From: Micromonospora echinaurantiaca
GTDB lineage: Bacteria > Actinomycetota > Actinomycetes > Mycobacteriales > Micromonosporaceae
Assembly: GCF_900090235.1 (NCBI RefSeq)
Contig: NZ_LT607750.1
Span: forward strand, 4,145,001 to 4,209,000
Direction of reading: 5' to 3'
DNA: 64,000 bases
Below the pieces are notes generated by a model that saw only the letters and a program-made list of their open reading frames with translations, was not told the origin of the DNA and did not search any database. Position 1 is the first letter of the stretch, and each line of letters begins with the position of its first letter. A program made the position numbers and the translations under genes. Below, one piece after another: positions 35,357 through 44,781 of the stretch.

Positions 35357-36280
35357 GCGTCGGGCCAGCCGCCACCAGCCCAGCTGCTGTACGACGAGGG
35401 TGAGCAGCCCGGCGAGCACGATCGCGCACAGGTTGATCAACAGCTGTAGCGCCGAGCCGGCCGCCTCGTGCCAGACCCGGTACGCGGCGGCCACCGCGAC
35501 GTTCGCGGCGGCCGGGACCGTGGTGACCGAGATCAGCACGCCGACCAGGCTGCCGGACTTCTTCGAGGTGAGCGAGAGCATGCCGGCCACCCCGGCGAGC
35601 AGACCGACCACCCAGGAGAGGGCGTCGGGCCGCCAGATGAAGTCGGTCAGCGGCCGTTCGGCCAGCAGCATGTCCCGGGTGACCAGGCCGGCCAGGTCCA
35701 GCGCCCAGGTGCTCAGCACGGTGGCCACCATCGCGGCCAGGAAGCCGACCACCAACGCCTGCACCGACCGGAGGATGACCCGGCCCCGGCGCCGCAGCAG
35801 CGCCACGCAGAGCGCCGCCAGCGGACCGAACTCCGGGCCCACCACCATCGCGCCGACGATGAGGATCGGCTGGTCCAGCAGCACACCGATGCCGGCGATC
35901 ATCGTGGCCACGATGAGCAGCACCAGGTAGGTCGCGGAGAGTTCGGTCTGCTCGCCGGTCTTCGCGGCGATCTCGTCCCAGACCACCGCGTCGGCGCCGC
36001 TGCCGGGGGCGGTACGGGCGGCCCGGTCGGCGGCCGTCGAGATGGTCAGCTCCACGTCGTCGGCGGCGATGCCGCCGCGAGCTTCCACGCCGAGCTGCCG
36101 CAGGCCGTGCAGCACGCTGTCGGCGCTCTCCCGGACCACGTCGCAGAGGATGAGGTCGCCGCGCGGCTGGCGGGCGGCGTCGCTGAGCACCACCAGGTGG
36201 GTCACCCCGGGGTCGGCGGCCAGCAGATCCGTCACGGCCGGGGACTGGTCCGGCGGCACGATGACCCGCAGGTGCAGCAC
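35324..36280 (-). CDS. DUF389 membrane protein
   Basis: A 318-residue protein starting at GTG 36280 (GAGGGGAG upstream). Residues 1-80 form a soluble domain (LHLRVIVPPDQSPAVTDLL), like the ACT-like N-terminus of this family. The rest holds about six membrane helices, with the family core DQPILIVGAMVVGPEFGPLAAL near residue 145. DUF389 proteins occur widely in actinobacteria and cyanobacteria and have no established function; transport is often guessed. Monocistronic. Confidence 0.82.
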   Translation of the reverse strand: MLHLRVIVPPDQSPAVTDLLAADPGVTHLVVLSDAARQPRGDLILCDVVRESADSVLHGLRQLGVEARGGIAADDVELTISTAADRAARTAPGSGADAVVWDEIAAKTGEQTELSATYLVLLIVATMIAGIGVLLDQPILIVGAMVVGPEFGPLAALCVALLRRRGRVILRSVQALVVGFLAAMVATVLSTWALDLAGLVTRDMLLAERPLTDFIWRPDALSWVVGLLAGVAGMLSLTSKKSGSLVGVLISVTTVPAAANVAVAAAYRVWHEAAGSALQLLINLCAIVLAGLLTLVVQQLGWWRLARREAGRPARRGR

Positions 36281-36498
36281 GGCACTCCCCTCGCCCGATC
36301 GGCCGCCGAGCAATCTACCGCCCGCCCGCCAACCCGAGGGTCCCGCGGGATCTACCTGGTCAGGGCCGTTTCCTCGGCGGGAGTTCTGGGGTTGATCCGA
36401 CTGGTTACCGCCCGAGTGTCGTGATTCGGCACTGCTGCGAGCTAACCGCCTGTTACAACCCCTTTGTTGCTCAATGACTGTTGCAGGAGGTAAGAACG
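36281..36498. promoter_or_regulatory. promoter region of the glycan locus
   Basis: The last 70 bases (about 36430-36495) are far less GC-rich than the rest of the window, with GTTACAACCCCTTTGTTG and CTCAATGACTG before the Shine-Dalgarno AGGAGG at 36486-36491. No exact -35/-10 pair stands out. The drop in GC marks the control region of the first glycan gene. Confidence 0.4.
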
Positions 36499-37179
36499 GT
36501 GCCTGGTCTCGTGATTGCGCCCGAACGCCCGCCGCGGCGGCCGGTCCGGCCCGAGCGGGGCAAGCGGATCATCGACGTGACCGTGGCCGCCGTGCTGCTG
36601 CTGCTCGCGACGCCGGCGCTGGCGCTGGTGGCGCTCCTGGTCGCGCTGGGCCTCGGCCGCCCGGTGCTGTTCCGCCAGCGCCGCGCCGGGCTGCACGGCC
36701 GGCTCTTCGACGTGGTCAAGTTCCGCACCATGCGGGCGCCCGACCCGAGCCGCGGGCTGGTCACCGACGGCGACCGGCTCACCCCGCTCGGCTGCTGGCT
36801 GCGGGCCACCAGCCTGGACGAGCTGCCCACGCTCTGGAACGTGCTGCGCGGCGACATGAGCCTGGTCGGGCCGCGCCCGCTGCTGCCGGAGTACCTGCCC
36901 CGCTACTCCCCCACCCAGGCCCGTCGACACGAGGTGCGGCCCGGGGTCACCGGGCTGGCCCAGGTACGCGGCCGCAACGGCCTGAGCTGGGAGGAGAAGT
37001 TCGACCTCGACGTGGAGTACGTCGACAACCGCTGCCTCCGGCTGGACCTGTCGATCCTCGTGGCGACCGTCCGCACGGTGCTGCGCCGCGAGGGCATCGC
37101 CGCTGCCGGCTCCCCGACCGCCCCCGAGTTCCTGGGCACGCCGAACCGGTCGGCGTCCCTCGATCGCACCCCGGCATGA
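36499..37179 (+). CDS. undecaprenyl-phosphate sugar-1-phosphate transferase, PglC-like
   Basis: A 226-residue monotopic phosphoglycosyltransferase. One hydrophobic re-entrant helix (residues 31-51), then VLFRQRRAGLHG, VVKFRTM, LDELPTLWNVLRGDMSLVGPRP and RRHEVRPGVTGLAQV, followed by GRNGLSWEEKFDLDVEYVD. The short form without the extra WcaJ N-terminal helices, and the RPLLPEYLP wording, match Campylobacter PglC, which moves diNAc-bacillosamine phosphate to undecaprenyl phosphate. GTG 36499 follows AGGAGG at 8 bases. Starts the pgl-like block. Confidence 0.87.
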   Translation: MPGLVIAPERPPRRPVRPERGKRIIDVTVAAVLLLLATPALALVALLVALGLGRPVLFRQRRAGLHGRLFDVVKFRTMRAPDPSRGLVTDGDRLTPLGCWLRATSLDELPTLWNVLRGDMSLVGPRPLLPEYLPRYSPTQARRHEVRPGVTGLAQVRGRNGLSWEEKFDLDVEYVDNRCLRLDLSILVATVRTVLRREGIAAAGSPTAPEFLGTPNRSASLDRTPA

Positions 37180-37201
37180 CCACCTGCCCCGGAGGCGCCT
37201 G

Positions 37202-38350
37202 ATGAGCCCGACCATCTACCTGTCACCGCCCGACGTCGGGCCCCTGGAGGAGTCGTACCTGCTCGCCGCCCTGCGCTCGGGGTGGGTCGCGCCGGTCGGC
37301 CCCGATCTCGACGCGTTCGAGCGCGACGTGGCCGAGCGGGTGGGCGCCCGCGGTGCGGTAGCGGTGAGCTCCGGCACCGCCGCCCTGCACCTGGCCCTGC
37401 TGGGCGTCGGGGTCGGGCCCGACGACGTGGTCGTCGTGCCGACCCTGACCTTCGTGGCCACCGCGAACGCGGTCCGGTACACCGGCGCCCGGCCGGTCTT
37501 CGTCGACTGCGACCCGCACACCGGCAACGTCGACGTCCCGCTGCTGGCCGAACTGCTACGCCGGCTGGCCGACCGTGGCGAGCGGGTCGGCGCCGTGGTG
37601 CCGGTGGACATGTTCGGCAGCTGCGCCGACTACACGGCCCTGCTGCCGCTCTGCGCGGAAGCCGGCGTACCGGTGGTGGAGGACGCGGCCGAGGCACTCG
37701 GCGCCCGGCACGGCGGGCGGCCGGCCGGCACGTTCGGCCGGATCGGCGCCCTCTCCTTCAACGGCAACAAGATCATCACCACCTCCGGGGGCGGCATGCT
37801 GGTCTCCGACGACCTGGCGCTGCTGGCCCGGGCCCGGCACCTGGCCACCCAGGCGCGCGAGCCGCTGCCACACTACGAGCACCGCGAGACCGGCTACAAC
37901 TACCGGCTGAGCAACCTGCTGGCCGCGTTGGGTCGGGCCCAGCTGGTCCGGCTGGACGGCATGATCGCCCGCCGCCGGCAGCTGCGCGACCGGTACGCCA
38001 AGCTCTTCGCACCGGTACCCGGGGTCGAGCTGATCGGCGCGGAGGACGCCGAGGCGAACTGCTGGCTGACCTGCATCCGGGTGGACCCCGAGCGGGCCGG
38101 TTGGCGAACCGCGGACCTCGCCACCCACCTGGCGGGGCGGGAGATCGAGACGCGGCCGGTGTGGCAGCCGATGCACCGGCAGCCGGCCTACGCCGGGGCC
38201 GAGAGCCTGCTCACCGGGGCGGCCGACGCGCTCTTCGCCGAGGGGCTCACCCTGCCCAGCGGCAGCGCGCTCACCGACCCGCAGATCGGGTACGTGCACG
38301 GCGCGATCGACGAGTTCCTGTCCCTGCGGACCGGAGCGGCGACGGCGTGA
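37202..38350 (+). CDS. DegT/DnrJ-type aminotransferase, PglE-like
   Basis: A 382-residue PLP-dependent sugar aminotransferase. It starts YLSPPDVGPLEESYLLAAL, has AVSSGTAALHLAL for phosphate binding, VEDAAEALGARH, and the PLP lysine in FNGNKIITTSGGGML (wording shared with PglE/LegC enzymes). It would aminate the 4-keto sugar made by the dehydratase encoded two genes downstream, giving UDP-4-amino-GlcNAc-type sugar. TGATG coupling to the acetyltransferase gene. Confidence 0.88.
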   Translation: MSPTIYLSPPDVGPLEESYLLAALRSGWVAPVGPDLDAFERDVAERVGARGAVAVSSGTAALHLALLGVGVGPDDVVVVPTLTFVATANAVRYTGARPVFVDCDPHTGNVDVPLLAELLRRLADRGERVGAVVPVDMFGSCADYTALLPLCAEAGVPVVEDAAEALGARHGGRPAGTFGRIGALSFNGNKIITTSGGGMLVSDDLALLARARHLATQAREPLPHYEHRETGYNYRLSNLLAALGRAQLVRLDGMIARRRQLRDRYAKLFAPVPGVELIGAEDAEANCWLTCIRVDPERAGWRTADLATHLAGREIETRPVWQPMHRQPAYAGAESLLTGAADALFAEGLTLPSGSALTDPQIGYVHGAIDEFLSLRTGAATA

Positions 38351-38991
38351 TGATCCCACTGGTGGTGGTCGGCTGCGGCGGACACGGCCGGGAGGTGCTG
38401 ACCATCGCCCGGGCCGTCAACGCCGCCGCCGGCCGGCAGCGCTGGCAACTGCTCGGCTTCCTCGACGACCGGCCCGCCGAGGAGAACCTCAAGCGGGTGC
38501 AGCGGCTGGACGTGCCGTACCTGGGTGGGCTCGACTGGCTGCGCGACGCGCCGGCGGACACCCACCACGTCATCGGCATCGGGGATCCCCGCGTCCGGCG
38601 CGCGGTCGGGCAACGCCTCGACCGGTACGCCACGCCGGCGGCCAGCCTGGTCCACCCGGCGGCCACGATTGGCCCGGACACCGAGCACGGGCCGGGGTTC
38701 GTCGCGTTCGCCGGCGCCCGGGTCACCACCAACGTGACCATCGGCCGGCACGTGCACCTCAACCAGAACGCCACCGTCGGCCACGACAGCACGCTCGCCG
38801 ACTACGTCTCGGTGAACCCGCTCGCCGCCGTGTCGGGTGACTGCCAGTTGGCCGAAGGGGTGCTGATCGGGACCACCGCCGCGGTGTTGCAGGGGCTGCG
38901 CGTCGGACGGGACAGCACGGTCGGCGCGGGCGCCTGCGTGGTCCGGGACGTGCCGGAGGGCGTCGTGGTCAAGGGCGTACCCGCCCGGTGA
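38350..38991 (+). CDS. sugar O/N-acetyltransferase, PglD/NeuD-like
   Basis: A 213-residue protein: N-terminal Rossmann-like UDP-sugar domain (LVVVGCGGHGREVL) and a left-handed beta-helix built of hexapeptides (ASLVHPAATIGPD through GVVVKGVPAR). The catalytic His is expected in VGHDSTLADYV. Relatives acetylate the C4 amine of UDP-4-amino sugars with acetyl-CoA. The ATG overlaps the aminotransferase stop by one base, so the two steps are co-expressed. Confidence 0.87.
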   Translation: MIPLVVVGCGGHGREVLTIARAVNAAAGRQRWQLLGFLDDRPAEENLKRVQRLDVPYLGGLDWLRDAPADTHHVIGIGDPRVRRAVGQRLDRYATPAASLVHPAATIGPDTEHGPGFVAFAGARVTTNVTIGRHVHLNQNATVGHDSTLADYVSVNPLAAVSGDCQLAEGVLIGTTAAVLQGLRVGRDSTVGAGACVVRDVPEGVVVKGVPAR

Positions 38992-39147
38992 GCGGAATCG
39001 TCCGCGCGGCGCGGGCGGCCCGTACATTCGGACGGCGATCGTAAAACCGCCCAAAAGGCTGGTCATGGCATGTAACTACTTAGACGAGCACAAAACTCCT
39101 CCCGCCGGTGCGTGGTGGGAGTGGTCGGAGACCGGACAGGAGCACAC
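38992..39147. promoter_or_regulatory. AT-richer upstream region of the dehydratase gene
   Basis: A 156-base gap with an unusually AT-rich stretch (about 39030-39100, including GTAAAACC, CATGTAACTACTTAG and ACAAAACTCC). Such a stretch in this genome suggests a second promoter inside the block; no exact elements can be named. ACAGGAGC before 39148 is the Shine-Dalgarno. Confidence 0.35.
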
Positions 39148-41010
39148 ATGCCGCGGGACACACAGAGCACCCGTACGGAACTGACATCGCGGACCAGGGC
39201 ACGCCGCCGGGCCATCGGCTTCCTCGCCACCGACACCACGGCGTGGATCGGCGGCTTCCTCGCGGCCGTCTGGACCCGGTACGAGTTCCAGCTACCCCCT
39301 GGCATGCTCGCCCGCGCCGCCGGGGTGGGCGCGGTCGCCGCCGTCGTGCACGTAGCGGTGGCCGGGCTGCGCCGGCTCTACTCGGGCCGGCATCCCCTCG
39401 GCAGCCTGCAGGAGGTGCAGGGCGTGGCGGGTACCACGCTCACCACGGCGGGCATCGTGCTGCTGGGCCTGCTGCCGTCGGTCGACCGGCCGGTACCGGC
39501 GAGCACACCGCTCGTCGGCGGCGCGCTCGCCCTGCTCTTCATGCTCGCCGCCCGGTTCGCCTACCGGCACCGCCGGGATCTGGCGATGCGGCCGGACGTC
39601 CGCTCCTCCACGCCCGTCCTGCTGTTCGGAATGGGTGACGCCGGGCAGGGCCTGCTGCGGGCGATGCTGAGCGACCCGCGCGGCCGGTACCTGCCGGTCG
39701 GCGCGCTCGACGACGACCCGGACAAGCGCGACCTGCGCATCGGCGGGGTACGGGTGCTCGGCGGCCGGCACGACGTGGGCGCCGCCGTCCGCCGCACCGG
39801 GGCCAGCACCGTCATCTTCTCGGTCGCCAACGCCGACGCCGCGCTGATCCGGCAGATCCGGGAGGCCACCCTGCAGACCGGCGCCGCGTTCAAGGTGCTG
39901 CCCCCGGTCCGCGACCTGCTCGACCACCGGATCACCGTCACCGACGTCCGCGACGTGCGGATCAGCGACCTGCTCGGCCGCCGCCAGGTCGTCGCCGACC
40001 TGCCCCTCACCAGCAACAGCATCGCCGGCCGTCGGGTGCTGGTCACCGGCGCCGGCGGCTCGATCGGTTCCGAGCTGTGCCGTCAGCTGATGAAGGCCGA
40101 CCCGGGTGAGCTGATGATGCTCGACCGGGACGAGTCGGCCCTGCACAGCCTGCAGATGTCGCTGGCCGGGCGGGCCTTGCTGGACGGCCCCGAGCTGATC
40201 CTCGCCGACCTGCGCGACGACGAGGGCATCCGCCGGATCATCCAGGAACGCCGGCCGGACGTCATCTTCCACGCGGCCGCGCTGAAGCACCTCACGCTGC
40301 TGCAACGGCACCCCGGCGAGGCGGTGAAGACGAACGTCTGGGGCACATTGTCGGTGCTGGACGCCTGCCGCGACGTGGCCAAGTTCGTGAACATCTCCAC
40401 CGACAAGGCGGCCGACCCGATCAGCGTGCTCGGCTACTCCAAGCGGATCACCGAGCGGCTGACCGCACACGCCGCCTCCCGGTTTCCCGGCACCTTCCTC
40501 AGCGTCCGGTTCGGCAACGTGCTGAGCAGCCGGGGCTCAGTGGTCACCGCGTTCCAGCGGCAGATCGAGGCGGGCCGCCCGCTGACCGTCACCCACCCCG
40601 AGGTGACCCGTTATCTGATGACGGTGCAGGAAGCGGTGCACCTGGTGCTGCAGGCCGCGGAGATCGGCCGGGACGGCGAGGCGTTGGTGCTCGACATGGG
40701 CGAACCGGTGCGCATCGCCGACCTGGCCCGGCAGCTGGCCGAGCAGGCGCAGAGCTCGGTGCCGATCGTCTACACCGGGCTGCGCCCCGGCGAGAAGCTG
40801 CACGAGGACCTGCTGGGCACCGGCGAGATCGACACCCGGCCGCTGCACCCGCTGATCTCACACGTGGCCGTCCCGGCGCTGGACCCGCTCGAGGTCAGCG
40901 GGCTCGACCCGTACGACGATCCGGAGAAGGTCATCGCCCAGCTCGCGCTGCTCTGCGCCGAGCCGTCGGGGCTCCGCGACGGCTCGGTGCAGGTGCCGCT
41001 CTCCCGCTGA
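39148..41010 (+). CDS. membrane-bound UDP-GlcNAc 4,6-dehydratase, PglF/FlaA1-type
   Basis: A 620-residue protein: four N-terminal membrane helices (to about residue 150), a first nucleotide-binding-like domain (LLFGMGDAGQGLLRAML) and the catalytic SDR domain with VTGAGGSIGSELCRQL, HAAALKHLTLLQ, NISTDKAADP and LGYSKRITERL. This is the PglF/CapD plan. It converts UDP-GlcNAc to the UDP-4-keto-6-deoxy sugar that the PglE- and PglD-like enzymes then modify. ATG 39148 follows ACAGGAGC. Last plus-strand gene of the locus; strong terminator follows. Confidence 0.88.
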   Translation: MPRDTQSTRTELTSRTRARRRAIGFLATDTTAWIGGFLAAVWTRYEFQLPPGMLARAAGVGAVAAVVHVAVAGLRRLYSGRHPLGSLQEVQGVAGTTLTTAGIVLLGLLPSVDRPVPASTPLVGGALALLFMLAARFAYRHRRDLAMRPDVRSSTPVLLFGMGDAGQGLLRAMLSDPRGRYLPVGALDDDPDKRDLRIGGVRVLGGRHDVGAAVRRTGASTVIFSVANADAALIRQIREATLQTGAAFKVLPPVRDLLDHRITVTDVRDVRISDLLGRRQVVADLPLTSNSIAGRRVLVTGAGGSIGSELCRQLMKADPGELMMLDRDESALHSLQMSLAGRALLDGPELILADLRDDEGIRRIIQERRPDVIFHAAALKHLTLLQRHPGEAVKTNVWGTLSVLDACRDVAKFVNISTDKAADPISVLGYSKRITERLTAHAASRFPGTFLSVRFGNVLSSRGSVVTAFQRQIEAGRPLTVTHPEVTRYLMTVQEAVHLVLQAAEIGRDGEALVLDMGEPVRIADLARQLAEQAQSSVPIVYTGLRPGEKLHEDLLGTGEIDTRPLHPLISHVAVPALDPLEVSGLDPYDDPEKVIAQLALLCAEPSGLRDGSVQVPLSR

Positions 41011-41018
41011 CCACAGGT

Positions 41019-41053
41019 CGACCCGCCGCCCGCGTTCACCGGGCGGCGGGTCG
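41019..41053 (+). terminator. terminator after the PglF-like gene
   Basis: Perfect 13-bp stem CGACCCGCCGCCC / GGGCGGCGGGTCG with a 9-base loop, 8 bases after the stop. Confidence 0.75.
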
Positions 41054-41251
41054 TTCCGTGTCCACCGACGCCGAACCCTTCCCGGCCGACCCGGGACGCG
41101 CGGCGTCACGGGTTCACATCGCGGTGGATCGAGCCGGCCGCCGCACGGGTGGCGTGGGGTGGCGGGACCGGCTCGGACGGCTGGTGGGCGGCACGGTCAC
41201 GTGAGCTGGTGCTGACGAGCCCAATGGGTGTGACGACCTGCGGAGACGATG

Positions 41252-41285
41252 CGGGCCGGTGACCCGAATGTCGGTCACCGGCCCG
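41252..41285 (-). terminator. terminator of the minus-strand glycan operon
   Basis: Perfect 13-bp stem CGGGCCGGTGACC / GGTCACCGGCCCG with an 8-base loop, 12 bases beyond the end of the epimerase gene. With the hairpin at 41019 it insulates the two convergent blocks. Confidence 0.75.
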
Positions 41286-41297
41286 TGAGACCAGCGG

Positions 41298-42422
41298 TCA
41301 GCGGCGGATGCCGGCCCAGTCGTGGTGGCGCCGGACGGTGGAGAGGATGAAGTCGACGACCCGGCGTGAGGTGTCCGGCACCCGGTAGTCGGCCGGGCAC
41401 GGTACACCCGCGGCGGCCACCTGTTCGACGGTGACCTCGACCGCCTCCACCACCCCCTGCCGGTCGAGACCGGTCATGATGATGCCCCCGGCGTCCAGCG
41501 CCTCCGGGCGTTCGATCGACTCGCGTAGCGTGACCGCCGGGAACCCGAGGATGGCCGACTCCTCGCTGATGGTCCCGCTGTCCGACAGCGTGCAGTAGGC
41601 CCTGCTCTGCAGGTGCACGTAGTCGAGCAGGCCGAACGGCTCGTGGAACGCGATCCCGTCGAGGGCGGTGACGTCCGGCGCCAGCGCCTCCAGACGCTTG
41701 CGGGTGCGCGGATGGGTGGAGACCAGCACCGGGTAGCCCCAGCGGTCGCGGACCGCACGCAGGCACTCCAGCAGCCTCGCAAGCCGGTCCGGGCGATCCA
41801 CGTTCTCCTCCCGGTGAGCGCTGACCAGGAAGTATTGGCCGGCCGTGAGTTCCAGCTGGCGCAGGATCGTGGAGGCGGCGATGTCGGCCCGGTAGTGCTC
41901 CAGCACCTCCCGCATCGGCGATCCGGTGTGCAGGATCCGTCGGGGGTGCAGCCCTTCGGCCAGCAGGTTACGCCGTGCGTGCTCGGTGTAGACCAGGTTG
42001 AAGTCGGCGACGTGGTCGACCAGCCGGCGGTTGGTCTCCTCCGGCACGTTCAGGTCGAAGCAGCGGTTGCCGGCCTCCATGTGGTAGACCGGCACCCGCA
42101 TCCGCCGAGCCATCAGCGCGGCGATACAGCTGTTGGTGTCCCCGAGCACCAGCAGCGCGTCCGGTCGCAGCTCGGCGATGGCCGTCTCCACACCGACCAG
42201 CACGCCGCCGAGCACCCGGCCGAGGGAGGACGTGTCGACCCGGAGAAAACGGTCCGGCTCGCGCAGCCGCAGTTCGGTGAAGAAGACGTCGGAGAGGCTG
42301 CTGTCCCAGTTCTGACCGGTGTGCACGAGCACGTGGTCGACGGTGTCGTCCAACCGGGCGATCACCCGGGAGAGCCTGATGATCTCGGGTCGGGTGCCGA
42401 CCATCGTCATGATCCGGGTCAT
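41298..42422 (-). CDS. UDP-GlcNAc/FucNAc 2-epimerase, FnlC/CapG-like
   Basis: A 374-residue non-hydrolysing epimerase of the GT-B fold. MVGTRPEIIRLSRVI at the N-terminus, LVLGDTNSC, YHMEAGNRCFD followed by VPEETNRRLVDH, SAHREENVD and SDSGTISEESAILG. The AGNRCFD/VPEETNRR wording is that of CapG/WbjD rather than WecB, which fits the two neighbours that make UDP-FucNAc precursors. It performs the last 2-epimerisation to UDP-N-acetyl-L-fucosamine. ATGA overlap with the GT4 gene. Confidence 0.87.
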   Translation of the reverse strand: MTRIMTMVGTRPEIIRLSRVIARLDDTVDHVLVHTGQNWDSSLSDVFFTELRLREPDRFLRVDTSSLGRVLGGVLVGVETAIAELRPDALLVLGDTNSCIAALMARRMRVPVYHMEAGNRCFDLNVPEETNRRLVDHVADFNLVYTEHARRNLLAEGLHPRRILHTGSPMREVLEHYRADIAASTILRQLELTAGQYFLVSAHREENVDRPDRLARLLECLRAVRDRWGYPVLVSTHPRTRKRLEALAPDVTALDGIAFHEPFGLLDYVHLQSRAYCTLSDSGTISEESAILGFPAVTLRESIERPEALDAGGIIMTGLDRQGVVEAVEVTVEQVAAAGVPCPADYRVPDTSRRVVDFILSTVRRHHDWAGIRR

Positions 42423-43657
42423 GACCGTCCTCTCTCCGCGGCCACCTTGGCCAGAATGTCCTCGAACTGGTCGACGCCCACCCGGAGTGACATCCGGTCC
42501 CGGTAGACCTGGCGGGCCCGGCTACCCAACTCGGCCCGGGCCGCCGCCGGTCGGGCCGCCGCCTCGGTGAACCGTTCGGCCAGCGCGCGCCAGTCCCCGG
42601 GTGGACTCACCAGGCCGACGCCGGTGGCGCGGACCAGTGCGGCGGCATCGCCACCCACCGCCGCGATCACTGGCACGCCGCAGGCCAGCGCGGCCTGCAG
42701 CTTCGACGGGATGGTGCCGCGCAGGGCCGGCAGGTCGCGCAGGCAGACCAACTGCCAGTCCGCGGCGGCGTACAACTCGGCCATCTGCTCCGGCGGGCGG
42801 CGGCCGACGAACCGTACGTTGTCGGCGCCGAGGTCGGTGGCGAGCCGCCGCGCAGCGTCCTCGTCGGCGCCCGAACCCACCAGCACCAGGTCCATCCGGT
42901 CGCCGACGGCGGCCGCGGCCCGGATCGCCGTCTCGATCCCCTGCAACAGTCCCAGGTTGCCGGCGAACATCACGGTGCAGCGGCCACGATGGCCGAGCAC
43001 GGCGCGGGCCTCGTCGGTGGCCGGCACCGGGCGGAACAGCGCGTCGTCGGTCCAGTTCCACACCACCCGCACCCGGGCCGGATCGGCCCCCCGCTCCACC
43101 ACCAGGTCGGCCATCGCCGGCGAGATCACCACGATGGCGCCGGCCAGCCGGTACGTGGTCCGCATCAGCGTGGTGAGGCCGCGCTCCAGGGCGCGGCCGC
43201 CCCGGCCGGTCGGCGCCATCCCCGACTGCAGCACCGACTCGGGCCACATGTCCTGCACGTGCAGCACGATGGGGGTTCGCCGGGCCGCCCGGACCAGTGC
43301 GGCGGCGGCGATGGCGGTGGGTGGCGGGTGGTAGACGTAGGTCACGTCGACGCCGCCCAGCCAGCCGAGACCGGCCAACGCACTGCTGGCTCCGAAGGAG
43401 AGATGGCTCAGCGCGCGCCGGGCGGCCGAGGTGTCGTGGCTCGGGTACGCGGGCACTCGGCGGATCGCCACCCGGCCGTCGATCTCGCGGTGCCGCCACC
43501 GCTGTCGCCAATCGGGAAAGACCCGACCGTGCGGGTAGCTCGGGAACGTGGTGAGCACCCGCACCTCGTGGCCCCGTTCGGCGAGCTGGTTGGCGAGATT
43601 GCCGGGGATGAACACACCCTCGGGCGGATACCACTGGCTGACCAGACCGACCTTCAC
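42419..43657 (-). CDS. GT4 glycosyltransferase, WbuB-like (probable FucNAc transferase)
   Basis: A 412-residue GT-B transferase starting at GTG 43657 (KVGLVSQWYPPEGVFIPG) that overlaps the upstream stop as GTGA. Seen: VLHVQDMWPESVLQSG, FAGNLGLLQGIETAIRA, LRGTIPSKLQAALACGVPVI (nucleotide-sugar site). Sandwiched between CapF- and CapG-like genes with 4-base overlaps on both sides; in Escherichia and Pseudomonas loci a WbuB/WbjE enzyme in this position adds L-FucNAc. Acceptor unknown; an undecaprenyl-linked diNAcBac is plausible here. Confidence 0.83.
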   Translation of the reverse strand: MKVGLVSQWYPPEGVFIPGNLANQLAERGHEVRVLTTFPSYPHGRVFPDWRQRWRHREIDGRVAIRRVPAYPSHDTSAARRALSHLSFGASSALAGLGWLGGVDVTYVYHPPPTAIAAAALVRAARRTPIVLHVQDMWPESVLQSGMAPTGRGGRALERGLTTLMRTTYRLAGAIVVISPAMADLVVERGADPARVRVVWNWTDDALFRPVPATDEARAVLGHRGRCTVMFAGNLGLLQGIETAIRAAAAVGDRMDLVLVGSGADEDAARRLATDLGADNVRFVGRRPPEQMAELYAAADWQLVCLRDLPALRGTIPSKLQAALACGVPVIAAVGGDAAALVRATGVGLVSPPGDWRALAERFTEAAARPAAARAELGSRARQVYRDRMSLRVGVDQFEDILAKVAAERGRS

Positions 43658-44781
43658 GCGGCGACCGCCACGGGCGACGGGCGGGCCGCCTCCACCGGCT
43701 CCGGCCAGGTGTCGGGTCGGGCCGGGTCGAACAGCTCGTTCGTCCAGAACATCGTGACCAGCTCGTCCGGGCCGGTGTTGACCAGCTTGTGCGCCCACAT
43801 GGTGGGCATGTCGATCAGTACCGGCTCGGTGCCGGTGACCGGGAACCGGAGCACCTCGGTGTCGCCGACCCGGCGCAGGCTGATCTCGGCCGAGCCGCGC
43901 AGCACCACGAAGCGTTCCACCTTGGCCAGGTGGAAATGCTCACCGCGGGTGACTCCCGGCCGGGTGGTCGAGCAGAAGGTCTGGCCGGCGCCCCCGTGTG
44001 CCTTGACCGTCTCGACGAGCTCACCCCGGGCGTCCGCCCGGCGAGGCAGGGCAAGCGGGTAGCGCGCCGGGAAGCAGTGGGACCGGTAGGTGTTGAACAG
44101 TCGCACGTCGTGCCGATCCAGCAGGGACGGGATCTCGCCGGTGCGGTAGACGGCGGCGATCTCGGTGAGCCGGTCCGCGAGGTCTCGGACACCGGTCCGC
44201 AGCGCCGGCATGCCGGGGTCCCAGGACCCGCCGGCCGGTATCCCGGCCAGCCTGGCCGCCGCATCGGTGACGTGCACGAGCGCGAACTCCCGGTCGCCGT
44301 GCACCTCGGGTCGCCCGCCGTCGGCCAGCAGCCGGCAGAAGGTGGCCACCGCCGAGTTGTAGTGCGGCCGGCCGTGCTCTCCGTAGAGGTTCGGCAACAT
44401 CAGGTCGTCGAAGGGCAGACCGACATCGGCGAGAATGCCGGCGGCGGTGGCCTTGGCGTCGCCGTACGGAGTGCCGTTGCCGGCCTGCACGGAGTTGGCG
44501 AAGACCAGGGCGCCGGGCGGGGTCGGACAGCGCCGCAGCCCCTCGGCGAGCTGAACGGCGAGGTCGACGTTGCCACCCGCCACCTCGGCGGGCTCCCCCC
44601 GATTCACGCCGGCCAGATGGAGCACCCGGTCGACCCCGGCGACCTTCGCGGCCACCTGGCTCGGGTCGGTCAGGTCGGCCCGGGTGACGACGGCAGGCTC
44701 AGGCCAGCCGAGTGCGCGCAGCAGCACCCGCACATGCCATCCGAGGAAACCGCCGGCACCGGTGATCGCGAGCCTCAGCAC
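43654..44781 (-). CDS. bifunctional reductase/epimerase, FnlB/CapF-like
   Basis: A 375-residue protein with an N-terminal SDR domain (LAITGAGGFLGWHV, VFANSVQAG, LMLPNLYGEHGRPHYNS) and a C-terminal cupin beginning about residue 250. The cupin metal site is visible as TRGEHFHLAKVERFVVL. This two-domain design is specific to CapF/WbjC/FnlB, the second enzyme of UDP-L-FucNAc synthesis. Starts at GTG 44781, overlapping the end of the CapE-like gene by 7 bases. Confidence 0.88.
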   Translation of the reverse strand: MLRLAITGAGGFLGWHVRVLLRALGWPEPAVVTRADLTDPSQVAAKVAGVDRVLHLAGVNRGEPAEVAGGNVDLAVQLAEGLRRCPTPPGALVFANSVQAGNGTPYGDAKATAAGILADVGLPFDDLMLPNLYGEHGRPHYNSAVATFCRLLADGGRPEVHGDREFALVHVTDAAARLAGIPAGGSWDPGMPALRTGVRDLADRLTEIAAVYRTGEIPSLLDRHDVRLFNTYRSHCFPARYPLALPRRADARGELVETVKAHGGAGQTFCSTTRPGVTRGEHFHLAKVERFVVLRGSAEISLRRVGDTEVLRFPVTGTEPVLIDMPTMWAHKLVNTGPDELVTMFWTNELFDPARPDTWPEPVEAARPSPVAVAA